Below, piece by piece: positions 9,111-17,991 of a DNA stretch of 64,000 nt; position 1 is the stretch's first letter, and every line of letters starts with the position of its first letter. The DNA is from Pseudomonas fluorescens (GTDB taxonomy: Bacteria; Pseudomonadota; Gammaproteobacteria; Pseudomonadales; Pseudomonadaceae), in NCBI RefSeq assembly GCF_002022275.1, contig NZ_MSDF01000040.1:1-64000 (forward strand), given 5' to 3'. The notes below the pieces were generated by a model. The model was not told the origin of the DNA. It ran no database searches and worked only from the letters and a program-made list of their open reading frames with translations. The translations under genes were made by a program, and so were the position numbers.

Positions 9111-9977
9111 ATGAAAAAGCTTATCGGTCTCTACACCAGCCCCCGCGCCCATTGGGTCGGCGACGGCTTTCCGGTGCGCACGCTGTTTTCCTACGATGCG
9201 ATGGGAGAGCACATCAGCCCGTTCCTGTTGCTGGACCATGCCGGCCCGGCCGATTTCACCCCGACTGAACAACGTCGCGGCGTCGGCCAGCACCCTCATC
9301 GCGGTTTTGAAACCGTGACTATCGTCTATGACGGCGAAGTCGAGCATCGGGATTCCACCGGTGCAGGCGGCAAAATCGGCCCTGGCGATGTGCAATGGAT
9401 GACGGCCGCGAAAGGCATCATCCATGAAGAGTTTCACTCCGAAGCCTTCGCCCGCAGTGGCGGAGCGCTGGAGATGGTGCAACTGTGGGTCAACCTGCCG
9501 GCCAAGGACAAAATGGCCGACGCCGGTTACCAGACCATCGTTGATGGCGATATTCCGGTGCTGCCATTGGCAAACGATGCGGGGCAACTGCGCCTGATTG
9601 CCGGTGAGTTTGCCGGTGCCTCGGGACCTGCCCGCACGTTCACGCCTATCGACGTGTGGGATTTGCGCCTGAACGCCGGTAAGGCGGTGACGCTCGACCT
9701 GCACGCCGGGCGCAATACTGCGCTGGTGATCCTGCGCGGCACGGTGCTGGTGAATGGTGAGGAAGTCGCGCGCCAAGGACAGCTGGCGTTGTTTGAGCGT
9801 GATGGTAGCCAGCTGACGCTGGAAGCTAACGATGACGCCAAGGTGCTGTTGCTCAGCGGCGAGCCGATCGACGAGCCGATCGTCGGCCACGGCCCGTTCG
9901 TGATGAACACCGAGCAGGAAATCCATCAGGCGTTTGCGGATTTTCAGTCGGGTCGGTTCGGGCAGATGCAGGCCTGA
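9111..9977 (+). CDS. Pirin family protein
   Basis: Bicupin of 288 residues with the pirin N-terminal signature. The metal-binding HPHRGFETVTI is at about residues 61-71 (His61 and His63), with further His in VEHRDSTGAGG and the conserved GPGDVQWMTAAKGIIHEE. Pirins are cytoplasmic metal-cupin proteins; some are quercetin dioxygenases, others transcription cofactors. Start has GGAGG about 6 nt upstream. It stands alone between the MFS gene and a REP element, so no pathway is implied. Confidence 0.9.
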   Translation: MKKLIGLYTSPRAHWVGDGFPVRTLFSYDAMGEHISPFLLLDHAGPADFTPTEQRRGVGQHPHRGFETVTIVYDGEVEHRDSTGAGGKIGPGDVQWMTAAKGIIHEEFHSEAFARSGGALEMVQLWVNLPAKDKMADAGYQTIVDGDIPVLPLANDAGQLRLIAGEFAGASGPARTFTPIDVWDLRLNAGKAVTLDLHAGRNTALVILRGTVLVNGEEVARQGQLALFERDGSQLTLEANDDAKVLLLSGEPIDEPIVGHGPFVMNTEQEIHQAFADFQSGRFGQMQA

Positions 9978-9996
9978 CTGCCAGGCCAGGAACCCT

Positions 9997-10081
9997 GTGG
10001 GAGCTGGCTTGCCTGCGATGCAAGCACCTCGGTCAATGAGCTAAACCTTGGTGATGCTATCGCAGGCAAGCCAGCTCCCAC
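9997..10081. repeat. REP/REPIN-type inverted repeat
   Basis: GTGGGAGCTGGCTTGCCTGC at one end and its exact reverse complement at the other, about 45 bp of unrelated sequence between. One of ten such elements in the window. It sits between the pirin and channel genes and may end the pirin transcript. Confidence 0.9.
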
Positions 10082-10143
10082 ATTTTGTTTCCAGTGTTAT
10101 CAATTCATGCGATCTTCTGGGCATTCGCCCTGGAGTCGCCTGG

Positions 10144-11589
10144 ATGCCCTCATTTATCGCCGATCACCCGATGTTTTGCGCCATGGCGCTGATCTTTATC
10201 GACATCGCCGTGTGGCGCCTGATTTCCCCCACCTTCGCCACCTGGAAGCTCGCGGCGCGGCTGGTGATTTTCGCTGTCTTCAGTGCCGTGTTGTTCAACG
10301 ACGGCATGAACCCCATGCAAGCCGCGCCTTACGCGGACAACACCGCGTTGCACCTGGCGGCTACTGCTCTGCAGATCGGCTGGTGGCTGTTCGCCGCGCG
10401 CACGCTCACGGTGTTGCTCGGCGCGGTGATGATGCAGCGCGTCGGCCACACCGGGCGGTTGTTGCAGGACATCGTCGGCGCGGTGATTTTCCTGATCGCG
10501 ATCATCGCCGCCATGGCGTACGTGCTCGACCTGCCCGTGAAGGGCGTGCTGGCCACTTCTGGCGCGGTGGCAATCATCGTCGGCCTGGCGTTGCAAAGCA
10601 CCTTGAGCGACGTGTTTTCCGGCATCGTGCTCAACACCACCAAGCCTTACCAGATTGATGACTGGATCTCCATCGACGGCACCGAAGGCCGGGTCACCGA
10701 TATCGACTGGCGTGCCACGCGGCTGCAAACCTCGCAGGGCAGCATGGCGGTGATTCCCAACTCCCTGGCGGCCAAGGCCAAGATCATCAACTTCTCGCGC
10801 CCGGCGGACATGTTCGGGTTGGCGGTGAGCCTGCAAGTCAGCCCGCATGCGCGCCCGCAAGTGGTGATCGAGGCGCTGGAGCGGGCGATGCAGGGGTGCC
10901 GGCCATTATTGGGTAAACCTGCGCCGAGTGTGGCTTTCAAGGCATCGGCCAGCGGTGGCGTCGAGTACGAAATCAGCGGTTTTGTGCCAGCCATGGCCCT
11001 GAAGCGTGAAGTGCGCAATCAACTTTACGACCTGGCTTTCCGGCACTTGCAAGCGGCGGGGGTGGGCATATTGTCTGCTACCGAAAGCAGCACGCCGCCT
11101 GCCATGTCGGGTGCGCGGGCGTTGTTGGAGCGCTCGTCGATCTTCTCCACGCTGCGCCAGGAAGAGAAAGACACCTTCAGCCAGAACATGACGCTGCACA
11201 CCTATCGGGCGGGCGATATGATTTTGCCGGCGGGGGAGATCAGCGATCATTTGTTTATCGTCGAGTCCGGCGTGGTGTCGGTGATGCTGATCAAGGGCGG
11301 CCACAAGTTCGAGGCCGGGCGCATGGGGCCGGGGGAGGTGATCGGTGAGGCGGGGATCCTGTCCGATCAGGCGACGCTGGCGGACTTTACGGCGAAGACG
11401 TTTTGTACCCTGTACCGAATTGAGAAGGAGTATTTGAAACCTTGCCTGGATGCGCGGCATGACATCAGTGAGGCCATGAAGGCATTGCTGGATTTCAGGG
11501 TGCATGCGGCGCAGGCGTTGACACAGGAGGCGCCGGTGGTGCCGGTCAAGAAGGGGTTTATGCAGTGGTTGAGGGACAGGGGGTTGTGA
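10144..11589 (+). CDS. MscS-like channel with cyclic-nucleotide-binding domain
   Basis: Inner-membrane channel of 481 residues. Helices occupy about residues 1-150. The MscS pore helix and beta domain follow (ATSGAVAIIVGLALQSTLSD, DVFSGIVLNTTKPYQIDDWI). The C-terminal third is a cNMP-binding fold (IFSTLRQEEKDTFSQ, YRAGDMILPAGEISDHLFIV, GPGEVIGEAGILSD). An in-frame ATG at 10048 lies inside the REP element and is rejected; ATG 10144 has GGAG about 9 nt upstream. The combination suggests gating by cAMP or cGMP rather than tension alone, but the ligand is not shown. Confidence 0.88.
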   Translation: MPSFIADHPMFCAMALIFIDIAVWRLISPTFATWKLAARLVIFAVFSAVLFNDGMNPMQAAPYADNTALHLAATALQIGWWLFAARTLTVLLGAVMMQRVGHTGRLLQDIVGAVIFLIAIIAAMAYVLDLPVKGVLATSGAVAIIVGLALQSTLSDVFSGIVLNTTKPYQIDDWISIDGTEGRVTDIDWRATRLQTSQGSMAVIPNSLAAKAKIINFSRPADMFGLAVSLQVSPHARPQVVIEALERAMQGCRPLLGKPAPSVAFKASASGGVEYEISGFVPAMALKREVRNQLYDLAFRHLQAAGVGILSATESSTPPAMSGARALLERSSIFSTLRQEEKDTFSQNMTLHTYRAGDMILPAGEISDHLFIVESGVVSVMLIKGGHKFEAGRMGPGEVIGEAGILSDQATLADFTAKTFCTLYRIEKEYLKPCLDARHDISEAMKALLDFRVHAAQALTQEAPVVPVKKGFMQWLRDRGL

Positions 11590-11695
11590 GGCGTTGAGCA
11601 CATTGGTCACCCACTCTTACCCGGAATTGGATATTTCTCCTTCCCCCCTCGGTGGCTAATCTAGCCACCAATCCCCACCGTTCCGGAGTACCGCC

Positions 11696-12133
11696 ATGCA
11701 AACCCGTACCGATTTCTACACCGCCTCCCCAGACGCCATGAAAGCCATGCTCGCTCTGGAAGCTGCCGCCGGCAAACTGTCCATCGAGCTGCCTTTGCTG
11801 GAGCTGATCCGCCTGCGCGTTTCGCAAATCAACGGCTGCGCTTTCTGCCTGGACATGCACACCGCCGACGCCCGCAAAGGCGGTGAAACCGAGCGCCGTC
11901 TCTACACCCTGTCGGCCTGGCGCGAAACGCCGTTCTTCACCCCGCGTGAACGCGCCGCGCTGGCCTGGGCTGAAAGCCTGACCCTGATCAGCCAGACCCA
12001 CGCACCGGATGAAGACTTCACTACATTGGCGGCCGAGTTCAGCGCCCAGGAACAGGTTGATCTGAGCCTGGCGATTACGATCATCAACAGCTGGAATCGC
12101 CTGGCAATCGGCTTTCGCAAGATGCCGAAGTAA
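11696..12133 (+). CDS. Carboxymuconolactone decarboxylase/AhpD-like protein
   Basis: Compact all-helical protein of 145 residues. The redox motif of the AhpD-like branch is present: NGCAFCLDMHTADARK, with Cys48, Cys51 and His55. Such proteins act as peroxidase or alkyl-hydroperoxide adaptors; the CxxC separates it from true gamma-carboxymuconolactone decarboxylases. CCGGAG lies about 10 nt before the ATG. It converges on the TonB receptor gene with only 3 nt between the stops. Confidence 0.88.
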   Translation: MQTRTDFYTASPDAMKAMLALEAAAGKLSIELPLLELIRLRVSQINGCAFCLDMHTADARKGGETERRLYTLSAWRETPFFTPRERAALAWAESLTLISQTHAPDEDFTTLAAEFSAQEQVDLSLAITIINSWNRLAIGFRKMPK

Positions 12134-12136
12134 GGC

Positions 12137-14287
12137 TTAGAAGTTCACCGTTGCACTCAGGCGCGCCGTCAATGGCGCGCCCTGGAACAAGTAGTCATCC
12201 CCCAGGTATTCGCCCGCGTCGCGCCAGTAGCGCTTGTCGAAGAGGTTGTCGACGCTCAGGCGAAATACCGTCTCATAGCCGTCCAGTTTGGTGGTGTAGC
12301 GGCTGCCGACATTTACCACCGCGTAATCCCCGACCTCCACGGTGCCGGTGCGGTTGGCGTACTTCCTGGCGCTGTATTGCACGCCACCCAGCACGGCCAG
12401 CCCGTTTACCCACGGCAAGGCGTAATCGGCGTAAACGCTGGCACGCAGTTTGGGGACGTTGATCGCCTGATGGCCTTCGTACTCCGGTGTGCCGCTGCCG
12501 GTCACGCGCGTGCGAATGGCCGCGACGCTGGTGGCGATTTGCAGACGGTCGGTGGCCCAGCCGTTGGCGGACAGTTCCAGGCCGGTGTTTTTCTGTTCGC
12601 CTTGTTGCTCATAGATGAACGCGCCAGTGCCGTCTGGCTTCGCGTATTGATAGGCCTGGCGCGTCTGGAACACGGCGGCGGCGAAACTGATGCGGTGCCA
12701 GTCGTATTTCACACCGGCTTCGATTTGGCGGGACACGGTCGGCGCCAGCGTTTCGCTTGAGTTGTCGGCGAACCAAGGCGCGGTGCCGCCGAGGGAAAGA
12801 CCCTTGCTGTAGCTGGTGTACAGCGACACGTTTTCCACCGGTTTGTAGACCAATGCTGCCTGGGGCAGGAACACGTATTGCTGGGTGTGACGGGTTTTGG
12901 CGCCATCTTTGTTGAAGGCTTGTTCATCAAGGCGCACTTCACGGCCACCCAGAATGGTCTGCCATTGCTCGTTGAAGCTGATGCGGTCAGTGACGAACAG
13001 CCCGTACTGGCGGCTGTCGAGGTTGCGATGGCTGGCGTTCAGCGGCTTGTCGGTAGGGGTGAAAGTCGGGGCGTCTTCGTTGATATTACCGCTACCGATG
13101 TATTCGTTCACTGCGTCGCGTTTGTCGATCACCCGGCGAAACGCGCTGGTACCGAAAGTCAGTTCATGGCCCAGCCCTGCGGTGTTGAACAACCCGGTCA
13201 TGGCCGCCTGCACTTCATCGTCACGGCGAGTGTCATCTGGGCTGCGGTAGTCGTAGATGTCGTAGTCGCCCTCAGGGCTGAACGTGTTGGCGTTGCAAGT
13301 ACCGATGTAATAACAGCCCCACGCAAACGAACTGTAATCATCAATCACTACCTTGCTGCGCGCCGCACTCACACTGCCTTTCCACTGATCGCTGAAGCGG
13401 TACTCAAACTTGCCATTGAGGTTCAGCGAATCAATGCCGACCTGATGCGAGCCGCTCTGATGCCCCAACAGCTTTTTCGGCGATGCGTCATGCGGCACCT
13501 CGGTGCCGCCCAACAGCTGATACCCCGGCACCGACCGCTGCTGCTTGTTCTGGTACTCCGCATCCAGCTGCAACAGTGCATCCGGGCTGATGTTCCAGTC
13601 GAACGCCAGCGACACGAAGTCACGCTGGCCATTCGCATGTTCCACGTAGGAATTGAGGTCTTCATGGGCCACGTTGGCGCGCAGGCCGAACTGCTGCTCG
13701 CTGCCAAACCAGCCGCCGACGTCCGTGGCGACATACCCGCTGCCGCGATCGTCGGTGGAAACCGTCACCGAACGCACGTCTTCCGGGCGCTTGGTCACGT
13801 AGTTGATCACGCCGCTGGGTTCGGAAATCCCGCTCTGCAACCCGGCCAGCCCTTTGAGCACTTCAACCTGCTGCTTGTTTTCCAGGGCAACGTTCTGCTC
13901 GCCGGTGATGGTGCGCCCGTTGATCTTGTAGCTGCTGGCTGCATTCAGCGAGAAACCGCGCACCACAAAGTTTTCGTAGTAGCCGATGGGGGCATAACTG
14001 TCGCCGACCGAGGCGTCGTTGCGCAGCACTTCACTGAGCAGGCGGGCTTGCTGGTCTTTGATCATGGATGCGTTGATCACGGTGATCGAGGCGGGCGTGT
14101 CGAGCAGCGGGGCTTCATTGAAACCGCCGACCGAGGCGCTGTCAGTGCGATAGCCGGACTCGTCCTGGCCCTGAACCTTCACCGCAGGCAGTTCTATATC
14201 AGCCGCGAAGCTATTGCCGATGCCACCGCTGAGCAGCAGGCCGAGGGCGAAACGTGAAGGTGGGAACGAGCGAAAACGCAAAACCAT
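12137..14287 (-). CDS. TonB-dependent siderophore receptor
   Basis: Outer-membrane beta-barrel receptor of 716 residues. A signal peptide of about 28 residues ends near NSFAAD. The plug starts with PASITVINASMIKDQ and contains the VEVLKGLAGLQSG and PSGVINYVTKRP motifs. The barrel ends in the usual aromatic residue (LTARLSATVNF). There is no N-terminal STN signalling domain, so it is a transport-only receptor rather than one that works through a FecI/FecR pair. No siderophore biosynthesis gene or clear Fur box is nearby, so the ligand is unknown; a xenosiderophore is likely. Confidence 0.9.
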   Translation of the reverse strand: MVLRFRSFPPSRFALGLLLSGGIGNSFAADIELPAVKVQGQDESGYRTDSASVGGFNEAPLLDTPASITVINASMIKDQQARLLSEVLRNDASVGDSYAPIGYYENFVVRGFSLNAASSYKINGRTITGEQNVALENKQQVEVLKGLAGLQSGISEPSGVINYVTKRPEDVRSVTVSTDDRGSGYVATDVGGWFGSEQQFGLRANVAHEDLNSYVEHANGQRDFVSLAFDWNISPDALLQLDAEYQNKQQRSVPGYQLLGGTEVPHDASPKKLLGHQSGSHQVGIDSLNLNGKFEYRFSDQWKGSVSAARSKVVIDDYSSFAWGCYYIGTCNANTFSPEGDYDIYDYRSPDDTRRDDEVQAAMTGLFNTAGLGHELTFGTSAFRRVIDKRDAVNEYIGSGNINEDAPTFTPTDKPLNASHRNLDSRQYGLFVTDRISFNEQWQTILGGREVRLDEQAFNKDGAKTRHTQQYVFLPQAALVYKPVENVSLYTSYSKGLSLGGTAPWFADNSSETLAPTVSRQIEAGVKYDWHRISFAAAVFQTRQAYQYAKPDGTGAFIYEQQGEQKNTGLELSANGWATDRLQIATSVAAIRTRVTGSGTPEYEGHQAINVPKLRASVYADYALPWVNGLAVLGGVQYSARKYANRTGTVEVGDYAVVNVGSRYTTKLDGYETVFRLSVDNLFDKRYWRDAGEYLGDDYLFQGAPLTARLSATVNF

Positions 14288-14393
14288 GGGGGCAAGGCCT
14301 TAGAGCGCAGGGCGGGAAGGGCGCATAAGCTAGGCATATCGGCCGGGTTTTACAAGCTATGGAGAAGGGATCTATCACGCCGCAGCATCACAT

Positions 14394-14480
14394 GTGGGAG
14401 CTGGCTTGCCTGCGATGGCAGTGTGTCAGGCGACGCAGGTAACACTGATATACCGCGATCGCAGGCAAGCCAGCTCCCAC
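14394..14480. repeat. REP/REPIN-type inverted repeat
   Basis: GTGGGAGCTGGCTTGCCTGC and its reverse complement face each other across about 47 bp. It lies downstream of the AraC gene and upstream of the receptor gene, both on the minus strand. Confidence 0.9.
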
Positions 14481-14493
14481 AGTGAATCGCATT

Positions 14494-15381
14494 TCAGCAG
14501 GAGTGTTTGAGGGTTTCGCTGGGCAACTCTTTGAACAACGCCCGATAGCTATTGGAAAACCGCCCCAAATGCCAGAACGACCAATTCATCGCCACCTCAG
14601 CCACGGTGGTATCGGCGCCGCTCAACAACTCCCGCCGCGCGCCATTCAACCGGCGCAACCGCAACCACTGCGCGGGGCTCATCCCGGTATAGGTCTTGAA
14701 GCCTTGCTGCAATTGACGCAGCGGCACACCGGCAATCTGCGCCAGTTCCAGCAGGTTGACGGTCTCATCCTGCGTATCCGCGGCCCATTCGCCGATGCGC
14801 GCCATCAGCCGGCGTTCCTCGCTGCGGCGCTGCAATGAGCTGCGGTCCAGGCACACGCAGGCGTTGTCGAGGATAAACAGGCAGTCGTCGAGCAATTGCC
14901 GGGTGAGGTTGACGGGGTCGGGCACGGTAGGCAATCGCGTCAACGTACCACTGAGCCAACGGGTGAACAGTGCGTTCTGTTGGCCTGTCAGCGGCGCCAT
15001 GAACAGGCCTTCGAGTTTCGCCACGTCCAACCCGTGGCGTTGCACGAATTGCGGGCCGAACACCACCGCCACTTCACGGTAGTTTTCCGGGGTGATCCAG
15101 GTGTTGCGGCTTTCGCCATTGAGCAGGTACAGCGCGTTGTCGCTGCCGTCAAAACAGAACGCCAGTGAGCCGGGCGGCGCGTTGAAATGCTGTTCCACCC
15201 GCGTGTTCATGCACTCTTCGTACACCTCGACACCTTGCAGGTCGAGGTAGCGGATCTGCCCGGCGAAATGCCCCGGGGACATCTGCTGGTACTGCTGCAC
15301 CCAACCGGGTGTCGCACTGCATTGAGCGGCCACATCACCGGTGGTGAAGGCCTGTACGCGCAAAGCCGTTGCCTGTGTCAT
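14494..15381 (-). CDS. AraC-family transcriptional regulator
   Basis: 295 residues. The C-terminal third has the double helix-turn-helix (NLLELAQIAGVPLRQLQQGF and VAEVAMNWSFWHLGRFSNSY). The second helix-turn-helix reads WHLGRFS where many members have FSRXFK, as in the EutR-like branch. It diverges from the glutamylpolyamine synthetase gene over a 139-bp gap, so local control of the polyamine cluster is the simplest inference. The N-terminal effector domain is not diagnostic. Confidence 0.85.
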   Translation of the reverse strand: MTQATALRVQAFTTGDVAAQCSATPGWVQQYQQMSPGHFAGQIRYLDLQGVEVYEECMNTRVEQHFNAPPGSLAFCFDGSDNALYLLNGESRNTWITPENYREVAVVFGPQFVQRHGLDVAKLEGLFMAPLTGQQNALFTRWLSGTLTRLPTVPDPVNLTRQLLDDCLFILDNACVCLDRSSLQRRSEERRLMARIGEWAADTQDETVNLLELAQIAGVPLRQLQQGFKTYTGMSPAQWLRLRRLNGARRELLSGADTTVAEVAMNWSFWHLGRFSNSYRALFKELPSETLKHSC

Positions 15382-15520
15382 GGGTGATCCGTGCGCACTC
15401 TATTGGTGCGTTGTGTTGCGTGCAAAGTGGATAGATGCCGTTTGAAGGCTGGCCCAAGATAGACCTCAATGCGCCGGGAGTACAAGTCGGCGCGTGCATC
15501 CAACCCATGACGAGGTCCTT

Positions 15521-16879
15521 ATGAAAGCCCCCTTCGATCAGCTGTCCGCCTGGCTGAAAGAACACAAGATTACCGAAGTCGAATGCGTGATCAGTGATTT
15601 GACTGGCATCGCACGCGGCAAGATTGCGCCCACCAACAAGTTCCTGCATGAGCGAGGCATGCGCCTGCCGGAAAGTGTGCTGCTGCAAACGGTGACCGGG
15701 GACTTTGTCGACGACGATATCTACTACGACCTGCTCGACCCCGCCGACATCGACATGATCTGCCGCCCGGTGTCCAACGCCACTTACGTGGTGCCATGGG
15801 CCATCGAGCCCACCGCGATTGTGATCCACGACACCTTCGACAAGCAGGGCAACCCCATCGAGTTGTCGCCACGCAATATCTTGAAGAAAGTTTTGCAGCT
15901 CTACACCGACAAGGGCTGGCAGCCGATTGTCGCGCCGGAAATGGAGTTCTACCTGACCCAGCGCTGCGAAGACCCGGACCTGCCGCTGAAAACCCCGGTG
16001 GGCCGCTCCGGTCGCGCCGAAACCGGTCGCCAGTCGTTTTCCATCGACGCCGCCAACGAATTCGATCCACTGTTTGAAGACGTCTACGACTGGTGCGAAC
16101 TGCAGGGCCTGGACCTCGACACGCTGATCCACGAAGACGGCCCGGCGCAGATGGAAATCAACTTCCGCCATGGCGATGCCCTTGACCTGGCCGACCAGAT
16201 CACCGTGTTCAAACGCACCCTGCGCGAAGCCGCGTTGAAGCACAATGTGGCCGCCACTTTTATGGCCAAACCGGTGGCCGATGAGCCGGGCAGCGCCATG
16301 CACCTGCACCAGAGCGTGGTCGAGATCGCCACGGGCAAGCCAGTATTTGTCGACGCCGACGGCAAGATGAGCCAGCTGTTTTTGCACCACATTGGCGGCC
16401 TGCAAAAATACATCCCCAAGCTGCTGCCGATGTTCGCGCCGAACGTGAACTCGTTCCGCCGCTTTCTGCCGGACACTTCTGCACCGGTCAACGTCGAGTG
16501 GGGTGAAGAAAACCGCACCGTCGGCCTGCGCGTGCCCACCTCAAGCCCTGACGCCATGCGCGTGGAAAACCGCCTGCCGGGTGCCGACGCCAATCCCTAC
16601 CTGGCGATTGCCGCCAGCCTGCTGTGTGGCTACCTCGGGATGATCGAACAGATCGAACCGAGCGCCCCGGTGGAAGGCCGCGCCTACGAGCGCCGCAACC
16701 TGCGCCTGCCGTTCACCCTCGAAGATGCGCTGGCGCGGATGGAGGATTGCGACACGGTCAAGAGGTACCTGGGCGACAAGTTCGTGCGCGGGTACGTCGC
16801 GGTCAAACGCGCCGAGCATGAGAATTTCAAGCGGGTGATCAGTTCCTGGGAGCGTGAGTTCCTGCTGTTGAGCGTCTAA
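15521..16879 (+). CDS. Glutamate-polyamine ligase (PuuA/SpuI-like)
   Basis: Glutamine synthetase-fold enzyme of 452 residues. The GS beta-grasp start (VECVISDLTGIARGKIAPTN), EMEFYL, GSAMHLHQS and late NPYLAIAASLL are all present. The type without the adenylylation-regulated features, together with its neighbours (polyamine-binding protein and FAD oxidase), points to ATP-dependent gamma-glutamylation of putrescine or related polyamines, the first step of the Puu route. ATG 15521 preferred over 15494 because GAGG lies about 8 nt upstream. Which polyamine it prefers cannot be told. Confidence 0.87.
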   Translation: MKAPFDQLSAWLKEHKITEVECVISDLTGIARGKIAPTNKFLHERGMRLPESVLLQTVTGDFVDDDIYYDLLDPADIDMICRPVSNATYVVPWAIEPTAIVIHDTFDKQGNPIELSPRNILKKVLQLYTDKGWQPIVAPEMEFYLTQRCEDPDLPLKTPVGRSGRAETGRQSFSIDAANEFDPLFEDVYDWCELQGLDLDTLIHEDGPAQMEINFRHGDALDLADQITVFKRTLREAALKHNVAATFMAKPVADEPGSAMHLHQSVVEIATGKPVFVDADGKMSQLFLHHIGGLQKYIPKLLPMFAPNVNSFRRFLPDTSAPVNVEWGEENRTVGLRVPTSSPDAMRVENRLPGADANPYLAIAASLLCGYLGMIEQIEPSAPVEGRAYERRNLRLPFTLEDALARMEDCDTVKRYLGDKFVRGYVAVKRAEHENFKRVISSWEREFLLLSV

Positions 16880-16902
16880 AAAACCAATAAAGGGGTGTCG
16901 AA

Positions 16903-17991
16903 ATGCGTCTTGTGAAAAAGCTTCTCCCGCTGGCTCTGGTCGCGGGTCTCAGCAGCACCAGCGAAGCGGCACAAACTGTAAGTGTCTACAACTGGACCGA
17001 CTACATCGGCGAGACCACCTTGGCCGACTTCCAGGCCAAAACCGGGATCAAAGTGATCTATGACGTGTTCGACTCCAACGAAACCCTCGAGGGCAAACTG
17101 CTCGCAGGGCGCACCGGCTATGACGTGGTGGTGCCGTCCAACCACTTCCTGGCACGCCAGGTAAAGGCCGGTGCGTTTCTCAAACTTGACCGTTCGCAGT
17201 TACCGAACTTCAAGAACCTCGACCCCAAACTGCTCAAGCTGCTGGAGAAAAACGACCCGGGTAACGCGCACTCGGTGCCGTACCTGTGGGGCACCAATGG
17301 CATTGGCTACAACGTCGACAAGGTCAAGCAGGTGCTGGGCATCGACCATATCGACTCGTGGGCGGTGCTCTTCGAGCCCGAGAACATCACGAAGCTGCAT
17401 GAGTGCGGCGTAGCCTTCCTCGATTCGGCGGATGAGCTGTTCCCGGCGATTCTCAACTACATGGGCAAGGACCCGCGCAGCGAGAACCCCGAGGACTACA
17501 AACAGGCTGAAGCCAAGCTGCTGACGCTGCGCCCGTACATCACCTATTTCCATTCTTCCAAGTACATTTCGGACCTGGCCAACGGTGATATCTGTGTGGC
17601 GTTCGGTTATTCCGGCGACGTGTTCCAGGCCGCCAACCGTGCCAAGGAAGCCAAGAACGGCGTGAATATCGCCTACTCGATCCCCAAGGAAGGCTCCAAC
17701 CTGTGGTTCGACCTGCTGGCGATTCCGGCCGACGCGGGCAACCCGAAAGAAGCCCACGCCTTTATCAACTATTTGCTCGACCCTGAAGTGATCGCCAAGG
17801 TCAGCGCCTCGGTCGGTTATGCCAACGCCAACCCGGCCGCCAAACCGTTCATGGCGCCTGAACTGGTGAACAACCCTGAGGTGTACCCGCCGCAGGAAGT
17901 GCTCGACAAACTCTATATTTCCACCACGCCGACCCCGGCGACCATGCGCCTGATGACCCGCGCCTGGAGCAAAGTGAAGACCAACAAATGA
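16903..17991 (+). CDS. Polyamine ABC transporter substrate-binding protein (SpuD/PotF-like)
   Basis: Periplasmic binding protein of 362 residues with a signal peptide of about 22 residues (cleavage after SEA). It has the PotF/SpuD signature VYNWTDYIGETTL, followed by YDVVVPSNHFLARQ and YLWGTNGIGYN, which carry the amine-binding aromatic and acidic residues of this family. It lies 23 nt after the ligase gene, and its stop overlaps the oxidase start by 4 nt (ATGA). No permease or ATPase is adjacent, so it either feeds a Pot/Spu transporter encoded elsewhere or acts as a sensor. Confidence 0.88.
   Translation: MRLVKKLLPLALVAGLSSTSEAAQTVSVYNWTDYIGETTLADFQAKTGIKVIYDVFDSNETLEGKLLAGRTGYDVVVPSNHFLARQVKAGAFLKLDRSQLPNFKNLDPKLLKLLEKNDPGNAHSVPYLWGTNGIGYNVDKVKQVLGIDHIDSWAVLFEPENITKLHECGVAFLDSADELFPAILNYMGKDPRSENPEDYKQAEAKLLTLRPYITYFHSSKYISDLANGDICVAFGYSGDVFQAANRAKEAKNGVNIAYSIPKEGSNLWFDLLAIPADAGNPKEAHAFINYLLDPEVIAKVSASVGYANANPAAKPFMAPELVNNPEVYPPQEVLDKLYISTTPTPATMRLMTRAWSKVKTNK

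Noticed and set aside
14288..14393. Fur box upstream of the first TonB receptor
   Set aside because: No GATAATGATAATCATTATC-like match was found by eye in this gap.
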